Shown one piece after another: positions 43,158-50,511 of a stretch of 64,000 nucleotides of DNA. The DNA is taken from positions 496,001 through 560,000 of the forward strand of contig NZ_JAQSLN010000003.1 of assembly GCF_028649655.1 (NCBI RefSeq), read 5' to 3'. A model generated the notes under the pieces. That model saw nothing but the letters and a program-made list of their open reading frames with translations. It had not been told where the DNA came from and made no database searches. Both the position numbers and the translations under genes were made by a program. How positions within the stretch are numbered: the first letter of the stretch is position 1; every line of letters begins with the position of its first letter. This DNA comes from Halobacteriovorax sp. GB3 (GTDB lineage Bacteria; Bdellovibrionota; Bacteriovoracia; Bacteriovoracales; Bacteriovoracaceae).

Positions 43158-43695
43158 TTGGGTTCCTAATAGCAGAAGCTAGGCCACCCAAAGTTACGTC
43201 AGAAGAAGAAGTTGTAGACTCTGTTACAGTTTCGTTACCTGTATTATTTTGAGAAGAAGTTTCTTGAGTTGGAATTTCAATCTCAACAGACTTTCTTACA
43301 AGATCACCTAGTGAAGTTGTCGCTAGGTATTCGCTCATAATAACACCAAGGTTTTGAAAATAATTCTTAGACAGATGAAATTCTACTGTGTTCGCTTGTT
43401 CTGCTTCACTTCCAAGAATGTCCTTAGCAGGGTTAATATTTTCTCCAACACAGTCTAATACGTCTTTAACTGTGATTTGATCCATTGATCTAGATAAAAC
43501 ATATCCACCACCTGGTCCTCTAACAGACTTAACTGCTTGACCATTTCTTAGCTTTCTAAAAAGCTGCTCTAGGTAGTGTAGTGAGATGTTTTGTCTTTGT
43601 GAAATTTCCTGCAGACGGACAGGGTTTCCATTGCTGTGAACAGTTAAGTCTAACATTGCTCTTACAGCGTAACGTCCTTTAGATGTAAGTCTCAT
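43138..43695 (-). CDS. Rrf2/IscR-family regulator lacking cluster cysteines
   Basis: A 185-residue regulator. The N-terminal winged helix is MRLTSKGRYAVRAMLDL ... LQEISQRQNISLHYLEQLFRKLR and GGGYVLSR. In IscR three cysteines around residues 92-104 bind [2Fe-2S]; here this part reads GENINPAKDILGSEAEQ and has none, leaving only one Cys just before. The C-terminal 45 residues are Ser/Thr-rich and unusual. It overlaps the cysteine desulfurase gene and has a strong promoter about 150 bases upstream. Confidence 0.9.
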   Translation of the reverse strand: MRLTSKGRYAVRAMLDLTVHSNGNPVRLQEISQRQNISLHYLEQLFRKLRNGQAVKSVRGPGGGYVLSRSMDQITVKDVLDCVGENINPAKDILGSEAEQANTVEFHLSKNYFQNLGVIMSEYLATTSLGDLVRKSVEIEIPTQETSSQNNTGNETVTESTTSSSDVTLGGLASAIRNPIGEINQ

Positions 43696-43843
43696 TGGTC
43701 TTCCTCCATAAATCCTAATAAGAGAGTGAACTCGGTTTTTCTTTCATGAATCGTAATGTGCGTGTCGCTCTCGATGAAGTCACAAGTCCTTTGCCTTCAT
43801 CTTGTAGCATTTGTTCATTCCAGTGAACCCGAGCTACACAAAT

Positions 43844-43873
43844 AGTATGACAAGAAATCGAAAGCCCCGTCAA
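43844..43873 (-). promoter_or_regulatory. Promoter of the Rrf2-cysteine desulfurase operon
   Basis: On the minus strand TTGACG and CATACT are separated by 18 bases, about 150 bases before the Rrf2 start, leaving a leader that can form two short hairpins. Confidence 0.65.
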
Positions 43874-43949
43874 CTTCATTTCCAGATAAAAAAGAACAAA
43901 AAATGTCATGTTCTACGAAATTAAGTTTCACTTATGCTAAAGATCAATA

Positions 43950-43975
43950 AGCTCAGGTATTTACTGGGCTTTTTT
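43950..43975 (+). terminator. Orphan plus-strand terminator, possible small RNA end
   Basis: AGCTCAG and CTGGGCT pair (seven pairs, one G-U) over a seven-base loop, followed by TTTTTT. It ends a plus-strand transcript that has no visible gene, which would run antisense to the Rrf2 leader and promoter. Confidence 0.6.
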
Positions 43976-44054
43976 AAGCGGTTAATAGCGAGTGTCGACA
44001 AAATGCGCACAGCGTAAAAAGTACATATGATGGGGTGTTTCGGCAATCTTTTCC

Positions 44055-44501
44055 CTAGAGGTCAAGCTTTGAAAGAAGAAAATTGCGGCTTTCTTGATCA
44101 GTGCCATTATTAATCGATAATGCGAGCTCATAGAAGCTAAATTCGTAGGGAACATGACGAGAGAGCTCCCTAGCGTAATCCATTCCCCATTCAACGAGAA
44201 AAAAAGTTTTTCCTTCTAGATAGAGTTCTATCTCTAAATGTACAATGTCCTCTTTTGATTCGAGTCGATAGAGATCGGCATGAGCACAGTCTCCGAATTC
44301 ATTTATTAATGAATATGTCGGGCTTTGAATTTCATTTTTACTATCAAAAGAGATGAAGTGTTTTGTAAAGGTAGTTTTACCTGCACCAACGGGCCCTGAT
44401 AAAATAATAACGGCCGGTGTATCGACCGTTTCTTTTAATTCACTTGCTAGGTTTTCTAGATCAGATTCAAATACTTTTTTCCACTCTCTAAGTAATTTCA
44501 C
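44055..44501 (-). CDS. tsaE: tRNA threonylcarbamoyladenosine ATPase TsaE
   Basis: A 148-residue P-loop protein of the TsaE/YjeE family. Walker A is GPVGAGKTTF, followed by SPTYSLINEF and the acidic HADLYRLESKED; the C-terminal VEWGMDY is typical. TsaE works with TsaB and TsaD to make t6A in tRNA. The start is GTG 44501 with AAGG upstream, nine bases after the nnr stop; it is the last gene of the cdaA operon. Confidence 0.93.
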   Translation of the reverse strand: MKLLREWKKVFESDLENLASELKETVDTPAVIILSGPVGAGKTTFTKHFISFDSKNEIQSPTYSLINEFGDCAHADLYRLESKEDIVHLEIELYLEGKTFFLVEWGMDYARELSRHVPYEFSFYELALSINNGTDQESRNFLLSKLDL

Positions 44502-44510
44502 AAATAAACC

Positions 44511-46097
44511 TTACCCAATCATCTCATCAATTTCTTTAAATGCGTCTGTCAAATACTCAATGATAGAGCCTGCACTCATCGCTCTTGCACCCAGTGCTTC
44601 ACACGCGTGCTTACCAGCAAGAGAGTGAATATAAACACCAAATAGAACTGACTGATACATTTTTTTCTTATCGATAAAAAGTGTACTCGTCATTTGCTCA
44701 ATAGGATTTTGTGCCAGAAGCCCACCGATAATACCAGCGAGTACATCTCCACTTCCACCACTGGCCATCCCATCATTTGGCATATAGTTGATATAAGTAT
44801 CACCATTTGGAAGGCCGATAAAAGTGCAATAGCTCTTTAAAACAACAATACAATTTGCTTCATCAACAACTTGCTTTAAATAGCTAATAGGATCACTTTC
44901 AACGTCTTCAACAGTTTTACCTATGAAGTTTGCAAACTCTCCCACGTGAGGAGTCATAATTGTTGGATACTTTCTCTTAGCAAGTAAATTAGCATCGTCT
45001 TTTAAAGAGAGAGACTTAATTGCATCGGCATCAAGAACTACTGGACCAGCGAAATGCGTTAAGAGATTCACAACATTCTCTCTTGTCGACTCTCTAAGTC
45101 CAAGGCCAGGTCCCATCACAACACAATCATAATGATCTAGGTCAAGAAGAACCGATTCAACTTCATCTTTATGAGTTGGAATCTGACCTGTCATAATTTC
45201 AGGAGTAATTCGAGAGCAAAGCTCCCCGTAATTATCGCGCCAAGTGGCCGCTGTAACTAAACCTGTACCGACTTTTAAACAAGACTCACTGGCCATGATC
45301 AATGCGCCCGTCATTCCACGAGAGCCACCAAGAACAAGAGTGTGTCCAAAACGGTTTTTATGATCAAATTTACTTCTGTGACCAACGACATCTCCAAAGT
45401 GATGAAAGTTCAAACAAAACTTATCCCCACCTTCAAGTGAGCTATGAGGGAAACCTCCATCAATAACAAAGAGCTCCCCAGTAAGTCTGGCACCATCATT
45501 TACATAGTGACCAATCTTAGGAAGTCCAATAGAAAGAGTATAATCTGCTTGAATCGCCGTTGATGAAGACTCTCCCTTATCGCCAGTAACACCGGAAGGA
45601 ATGTCTACAGACACCATGACAGTTGCGTATTGATTAACCAGATTAACAACGTCAAAAAGATAGTTGGAAAGTGGCATACGAAAGCCTGTACCAACAATGG
45701 CATCAATCATCAGATATTCATTTTGAGATTGAGAAAAATATGAACTCAACTCATCTACGTTTCTAATTTCATTAACTCGTACACCGTAGCGCTTGGCCCT
45801 TTTGGCCTGAACGAGAACTTCATCACGAGGTGTTTCATTTGGAAACAGAACAAAAGCACGCACTCGATGCCCGCGATTAGCTAAGTTTCTAGCGATAGCA
45901 AATCCATCGGCTGCGTTATTTCCCATTCCAGCAAGAAGAACAATCTCTCCAAAGTTATGATCATCTAAGAAGGCCTTTTCAATGAAATCAGCACCACGAA
46001 GACCAACATTCTCCATAATTAAAGATTCACTGAAACCAAACTCTTCTTTAGTTATTCTTTCAATTTCAATCATTTCCTTTAGATCGACAACTCTCAC
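44511..46097 (-). CDS. nnr: Bifunctional NAD(P)H-hydrate epimerase/dehydratase
   Basis: About 528 residues from GTG 46097, chosen because AAGGAG lies five bases upstream. The N-terminal YjeF_N half (NnrE, epimerase) has AGMGNNAADGFAIAR and DAIVGTGFR; the C-terminal half (NnrD, kinase-like dehydratase) has GGSRGMTGALIMA, MGPGLGLRES, LDADAIKSL and NDGMASGGSGDVLAGIIGG. Together they repair hydrated NAD(P)H. The order in the fusion is typical. It starts 11 bases behind pdxJ in the cdaA operon. Confidence 0.94.
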   Translation of the reverse strand: MRVVDLKEMIEIERITKEEFGFSESLIMENVGLRGADFIEKAFLDDHNFGEIVLLAGMGNNAADGFAIARNLANRGHRVRAFVLFPNETPRDEVLVQAKRAKRYGVRVNEIRNVDELSSYFSQSQNEYLMIDAIVGTGFRMPLSNYLFDVVNLVNQYATVMVSVDIPSGVTGDKGESSSTAIQADYTLSIGLPKIGHYVNDGARLTGELFVIDGGFPHSSLEGGDKFCLNFHHFGDVVGHRSKFDHKNRFGHTLVLGGSRGMTGALIMASESCLKVGTGLVTAATWRDNYGELCSRITPEIMTGQIPTHKDEVESVLLDLDHYDCVVMGPGLGLRESTRENVVNLLTHFAGPVVLDADAIKSLSLKDDANLLAKRKYPTIMTPHVGEFANFIGKTVEDVESDPISYLKQVVDEANCIVVLKSYCTFIGLPNGDTYINYMPNDGMASGGSGDVLAGIIGGLLAQNPIEQMTSTLFIDKKKMYQSVLFGVYIHSLAGKHACEALGARAMSAGSIIEYLTDAFKEIDEMIG

Positions 46098-46108
46098 AGA
46101 AACTCCTT

Positions 46109-46861
46109 TTAGTGATCGTAATGAGTGAAAAGACTTTGTAGGTCTTTTGTCACATTTCCAAGTCCGTTGAAGACGGCCTGGCAAATAATCCAATGACCTA
46201 TATTGTATTCTTCAAAGAGATTATTTTCTAGTAGTGGAACAACACTTTCTTTGGTTAATCCATGTCCTGCGTGACAGTTGATTTTTTTACTCAGTAAAAA
46301 CTCATGGGCAGCTTTAAATTGAGTTAAATACTTTGAATAGTCCTCTTCCAAAAGATGAGCTCTAGCATAGTCTCCCGTGTGGACTTCAACGGCATCAATT
46401 TTCATTTTCGAGGCTAGTTCTAGTGTTTGTAGATCGGCCTCTAAAAAAAGAGAAATCTTTGTATTAGGACTCTTTTCCTTAATAAGCTCGCAAGTCTTAT
46501 TCACTTTTTCAAAGTTAGTACTTGAAACCAGATCCAGTCCACCTTCCGTTGTTCTCTCCTCCCTTTTTTCGGGGACGAGGCAAACCCATTCAGGGGCCGT
46601 TGCAATGGCTATCTCAACGATTTCATCATTACATCCTAGTTCTAAGTTTAGTGGCTTACCATAGCGCTTTGTCACAAGTTGTACGGCCTCCACATCTGTA
46701 TCTTGAATGTGGCGTCGATCTTCGCGCAAATGGATTGTAATCTGGTCGGCACCGTTTTCAAGAACAACTCTTGCGGCCTCAACAACAGAGGGGTAATCTT
46801 CTCCACGGGCCTGTCTCAATGTGGCCACGTGATCAATATTGACACCAAGTCTTGGGATCAT
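46109..46861 (-). CDS. pdxJ: Pyridoxine 5'-phosphate synthase
   Basis: A 250-residue TIM-barrel enzyme that condenses 3-amino-1-phosphate and deoxyxylulose 5-phosphate into pyridoxine phosphate in the DXP-dependent pathway. VNIDHVATLRQARG, ITIHLREDRRHIQD, VCLVPEKREERTTEGGLD and NCHAGHGLT are all diagnostic. The ATG at 46861 is 11 bases behind glmM. Its presence implies de novo vitamin B6 synthesis if pdxA and serC are elsewhere. Confidence 0.96.
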   Translation of the reverse strand: MIPRLGVNIDHVATLRQARGEDYPSVVEAARVVLENGADQITIHLREDRRHIQDTDVEAVQLVTKRYGKPLNLELGCNDEIVEIAIATAPEWVCLVPEKREERTTEGGLDLVSSTNFEKVNKTCELIKEKSPNTKISLFLEADLQTLELASKMKIDAVEVHTGDYARAHLLEEDYSKYLTQFKAAHEFLLSKKINCHAGHGLTKESVVPLLENNLFEEYNIGHWIICQAVFNGLGNVTKDLQSLFTHYDH

Positions 46862-46872
46862 CGTCTTTCCTT

Positions 46873-48243
46873 TTATTGTCCTAACTCTGCAGTAACAACA
46901 CTAACAAGTTCATCGCAAAGAGAGTTCACTAGATCAAATCTCTCTCCTTCTACCATTACTCTTGCAAGAGGTTCTGTACCAGAATAGCGTACGAGAACAC
47001 GCCCCTTGTCACCTAATTGTTCATCAACTTTTTTCAACATTGCTTGAACGGGCTCAATCGTATCGAAAGGAACTTTCTTATTAACAATGGCACTCTTTGT
47101 TACCTGTGGGTATAGTTTAATTTCTTCTAAAATTTTTGTTAATTCATCACCATAAGTTTTGATTGCTTCAACCATTTTAAGAGCTGCAAGAGAACCATCT
47201 CCTGTTGTCGAATGCTCTTTAAAAATAATGTGACCAGATGGCTCACCACCTAGAATCGCTCCACTCTCTCTCATGTATTCCATGATGTAGCGGTCACCAA
47301 CTTTTGTACGGTGAAATTTTAAACCTAAGCTTTTAAGGTAAACTTCAAGTCCGAGGTTTGACATGACTGTCCCAACCACAGTATCACCTTTTTTCAAAGA
47401 TCCTTGATCGAGAAGCATTTTAGCGAATAGACCGATAAGCACATCGCCATCAATAACTTCACCATTTTTATCAATAATCGTTACGCGATCACCATCTCCA
47501 TCCAAACAGATTCCTAAATCTGCTCGATACTTTTCCACTTTATCAGCGGCCTTCTCAGGATGAAGTGATCCACAGTTAAGGTTGATATTTTCACCATTAG
47601 GCTGAACGCCTAAGAGCATGACCTCAGCTCCAAGCTCATCAAACATCATTGGAGCAACTTTATATCCAGCACCATTGGCACAATCGAGAACAATTCTCAT
47701 TCCATCAAGGTCCACATCACCTTTGATGGCCGACTTAACATGAACAATATAACGTCCAAAGACTTCTTTTAAGCGTTTCGCGTTTCCAAGCTCATGGCCA
47801 ACCCTAACTGTCATAAGCTCAGGCGTGAGAACGAGTTCTTCAAGCTCTAGCTCAACTTCATCAGGAAGCTTGTGCCCATTGGCATCGAAGATTTTAATTC
47901 CGTTATCATCAAAGCTATTGTGTGATGCCGAAATCATAACACCTGCATCGGCCCTCATTGACTTTGTGACAAAGGCAACACCAGGAGTTGGAAGAGGACC
48001 TGTGAGTATAACACTTCCCCCCTGAGAACAAACGCCAGCAGCAAAGGCCTGTTCAAGCATATAACAGCTTAATCTTGTATCTTTACCTACGATAATAAGT
48101 GGTTTTTTTCTCTTTCCATTACCGTGAGTTTGAAAATAGTGAGTGACAGCACGACCGAGGGCCGTTGCTACCTCTGGAGTCATTGGATAAATATTGGCCC
48201 TGCCTCTAATTCCATCCGTTCCAAATAGCTTTCTTTGTGCCAT
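46873..48243 (-). CDS. glmM: Phosphoglucosamine mutase
   Basis: A 456-residue alpha-phosphohexomutase that turns glucosamine 6-phosphate into glucosamine 1-phosphate for UDP-GlcNAc and cell-wall synthesis. FGTDGIRGRAN, the phosphoserine loop ISASHNSFDDNGIK, DGDGDR (metal site) and the sugar-binding GGEPSGHI and RYSGTEP loops are present. In Firmicutes GlmM binds and controls CdaA, and the gene order cdaA-cdaR-glmM is kept here. Confidence 0.97.
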   Translation of the reverse strand: MAQRKLFGTDGIRGRANIYPMTPEVATALGRAVTHYFQTHGNGKRKKPLIIVGKDTRLSCYMLEQAFAAGVCSQGGSVILTGPLPTPGVAFVTKSMRADAGVMISASHNSFDDNGIKIFDANGHKLPDEVELELEELVLTPELMTVRVGHELGNAKRLKEVFGRYIVHVKSAIKGDVDLDGMRIVLDCANGAGYKVAPMMFDELGAEVMLLGVQPNGENINLNCGSLHPEKAADKVEKYRADLGICLDGDGDRVTIIDKNGEVIDGDVLIGLFAKMLLDQGSLKKGDTVVGTVMSNLGLEVYLKSLGLKFHRTKVGDRYIMEYMRESGAILGGEPSGHIIFKEHSTTGDGSLAALKMVEAIKTYGDELTKILEEIKLYPQVTKSAIVNKKVPFDTIEPVQAMLKKVDEQLGDKGRVLVRYSGTEPLARVMVEGERFDLVNSLCDELVSVVTAELGQ

Positions 48244-48268
48244 ACATTTCCTCTTTAAAATGAGTGTT

Positions 48269-49198
48269 TTATCGGACTCTTACATTAATAGATTGTGGAT
48301 TGATTTGCAAAAGATGAACGCCTTCAGGCAGTGTTGCTCTGAGTTTAACGCGTACTCTTCCTTTTTTCCCTTCAGGTACATCGGCGATAACCTGCACATC
48401 AGATTCTTTTATAGAAACGCCATCGGGCGCAAGAACGTCTATTGAAACCATACGACTCGATGCACTCGTAACTTTTTTTGAACTTAAAAACCTTATGGGA
48501 ATATTTTTGAGGGTCATATTCGCCGTTTTAGCGCGGACGTTATAATCAAAGACAATCATCTGATCGCGATCATAACCAATGCCTTCATCCAATTCGGTGA
48601 GAGCTATTTTTAGCTCACCGCTTCCCTCTAAGTCTGAGATATCGATTGGCACAGTGCGAATAAGTCCTGTTTTGCGCATTAATTCAACAGGCCCCTCAAT
48701 GAGAATTCTCTTTGGTAGCAATTCCTTTTTCACAAGTCTAAGTTCACTTGGAAGCCCACCAACTAAATTAGCGCGAATGGGAATATACTTTTTGATTTTT
48801 CTATCGAGCCCCAGTGTAATTTCATGAGGTATAACTTCGAGAACATCAACACCAAATGGAACAGCAATATCATTTGGACCAATATGAACTTGAAAGTCTT
48901 TTCCCTTTTTAAAAGGAACTTTTGAGAGATCAATTTTTATTTTTTCATTTCTTCCAATAATATCATTGATAAAGGCACGCGCCCCCTTAAGCTTAACACT
49001 CACTTGTCTAGTTTCGGCCTTAGAGACCGCAAGACCAGTTGGCGCAATAAAATCGATTCGCATCTGCTTAACAATTTCTTGTGGCTCAGAATTGACGACA
49101 TAAAACCAAAGAAAAAGCGATAGCAATATGCTGACGAGCTTTAAAAAAGTTCGCTCGATTCTCCCCTTATTTATTTTCTTTTTAGATCGAATGACCAT
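48269..49198 (-). CDS. cdaR: YbbR-domain regulator of diadenylate cyclase
   Basis: A 309-residue protein with one N-terminal membrane segment (LVSILLSLFLWFYVVNSEP) and three YbbR-type beta-rich repeats (for example GARAFINDI, IRANLVGGLPSE, IPIRFLSSK, VQVIADVPEGKKGRVRVK). YbbR proteins (CdaR) bind and modulate CdaA. The gene starts two bases after the cdaA stop and so is co-translated with it. Confidence 0.9.
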   Translation of the reverse strand: MVIRSKKKINKGRIERTFLKLVSILLSLFLWFYVVNSEPQEIVKQMRIDFIAPTGLAVSKAETRQVSVKLKGARAFINDIIGRNEKIKIDLSKVPFKKGKDFQVHIGPNDIAVPFGVDVLEVIPHEITLGLDRKIKKYIPIRANLVGGLPSELRLVKKELLPKRILIEGPVELMRKTGLIRTVPIDISDLEGSGELKIALTELDEGIGYDRDQMIVFDYNVRAKTANMTLKNIPIRFLSSKKVTSASSRMVSIDVLAPDGVSIKESDVQVIADVPEGKKGRVRVKLRATLPEGVHLLQINPQSINVRVR

Positions 49199-49200
49199 GA

Positions 49201-50013
49201 TTAAACCTTTTCCACACTTGTAATCGGAGCGAGTTCTTTACTTAATTTCTCCTGGGCCCAAATGTGCTTCATGTACTGGCGAAGATGCCCCTCATTTTCA
49301 CAAGGATAAAAAACACCTTTAACACATAGACTGATGCGACCCGTTTCCTCACTGGCCGTGACAACAATAGCATCGGTAACTTCACTAATACCAAGGGCCG
49401 CTCTATGGCGCGTTCCCAGATGTCGATCAATCTCAACGTTCTTCGATAAAGGTAAGAAACAACCTGCGGCCGCAATCTTATTACCACGAATAATAACAGC
49501 ACCATCGTGAAGTGGAGACTTCGTCTGAAAGATTGAATACAAAATATCAGAATGGATATGTGACTCCATTTTCGTACCAGTTGCAATATAATCGTAGAGA
49601 CCATTTTTTCTTTCAAAAACAATGAGGGCACCAATTCTCTTTCTACTCATTGCACTTGTAACTTCAATTATCTCTTCAATATCAAGTTCAGCCTCTGGTC
49701 TTTGAAAAAAACCAAAAAACTTTTTACCTGTACCAACACTTGCAAGTGCAGAGCGAATTTGATCTTGAAAAAGAATAATGAAAATAAGAAAGAAAGAATC
49801 GAAAAAGTGTCTAAGAATCCAATTGAGCGAGTAAAACTTGTAATACTGGGCCGCAAAGAAAAATCCCACAAGAATAACAATTCCCATGAGCATTTGAAGC
49901 GCCCTCGTTCCGTGAACAATTCTTAAAATTTGATATAATAAAACAGCGACAAGAAAGACATCGACGAAGTCTTTCATACTCATCTGATTGACAAAAATAT
50001 CTAAGATCTGCAT
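49201..50013 (-). CDS. cdaA: Diadenylate cyclase CdaA (c-di-AMP synthase)
   Basis: A 270-residue membrane diadenylate cyclase. Three membrane segments cover residues 17-90. The DisA_N catalytic domain has SPLHDGAVII (DGA at 170-172) and LGTRHRAALG (RHR at 202-204), the two signature motifs for joining two ATP into c-di-AMP. ATG 50013 has GAGGAA upstream. It leads the operon cdaA-cdaR-glmM-pdxJ-nnr-tsaE. No c-di-AMP phosphodiesterase lies in the window. Confidence 0.96.
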   Translation of the reverse strand: MQILDIFVNQMSMKDFVDVFLVAVLLYQILRIVHGTRALQMLMGIVILVGFFFAAQYYKFYSLNWILRHFFDSFFLIFIILFQDQIRSALASVGTGKKFFGFFQRPEAELDIEEIIEVTSAMSRKRIGALIVFERKNGLYDYIATGTKMESHIHSDILYSIFQTKSPLHDGAVIIRGNKIAAAGCFLPLSKNVEIDRHLGTRHRAALGISEVTDAIVVTASEETGRISLCVKGVFYPCENEGHLRQYMKHIWAQEKLSKELAPITSVEKV

Positions 50014-50094
50014 GATCTATTCCTCTATTTAGACTAATTACTTGTCTTTATCGGCTATCATCTCAAAATAATTGAGCAATTTGCAAGGTTAAAT

Positions 50095-50511
50095 ATGACT
50101 TATAAAAAACTTAACGTTCAAACTAAAGGAGAAGGCTTTTACGATGTAACAAGAGAGCTTCGTAAAATGGCCAAAGACCTCTTTTCAAATGAAAGTGGAA
50201 TGATTCAATTATTTATCACGCATACTAGTGCAGGATTAACAATCAATGAGTCTTTCGATCCAAGTGCAAGAATCGATTTAGAAAATTTCTTAAAACATCT
50301 GGCCCCAAGGGATTTAAAATTTATAACCCATACAGACGAGGGCGAAGATGATTCACCTTCTCATATGAAGGCCATTTTAATGAATCAAAATCTTGGTATC
50401 ATTGTAGAAAGGGGCGAACTTATTTTAGGAACCTGGCAAGGAGTCTATCTCTGTGAATTTAGAGATGACCCCAAGACCAGATCTATTTTAGTCAAACCGT
50501 TTTTTGATTAG
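50095..50511 (+). CDS. yjbQ: YjbQ-family (UPF0047) protein
   Basis: A 138-residue trimeric beta-fold protein. ITHTSAGLTINESFDP, DDSPSHMKAIL and LGTWQGVYLCEFRD are the family motifs, including the His residues that bind zinc. Members show weak thiamine-phosphate synthase activity, probably not their true role. The gene stands on the plus strand and overlaps by four bases the convergent AAA+ regulator. Confidence 0.93.
   Translation: MTYKKLNVQTKGEGFYDVTRELRKMAKDLFSNESGMIQLFITHTSAGLTINESFDPSARIDLENFLKHLAPRDLKFITHTDEGEDDSPSHMKAILMNQNLGIIVERGELILGTWQGVYLCEFRDDPKTRSILVKPFFD

Larger units (their letters stand above)
43696..44054. other. Leader region before the Rrf2 operon with opposing signals
   Basis: 359 bases without a gene. 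It contains the minus-strand promoter (43844-43873), a 5' leader with two hairpins (GTTCA / TGAAC at about 43808-43826 and GATGAAG / CTTCATC at about 43769-43797), and on the plus strand an isolated terminator at 43950-43975. No plus-strand gene accounts for that terminator. Confidence 0.6.

Noticed and set aside
43715-43909. Minus-strand ORF of 64 residues
   Set aside because: Overlaps the Rrf2 promoter and leader, has no ribosome-binding site and no signature.
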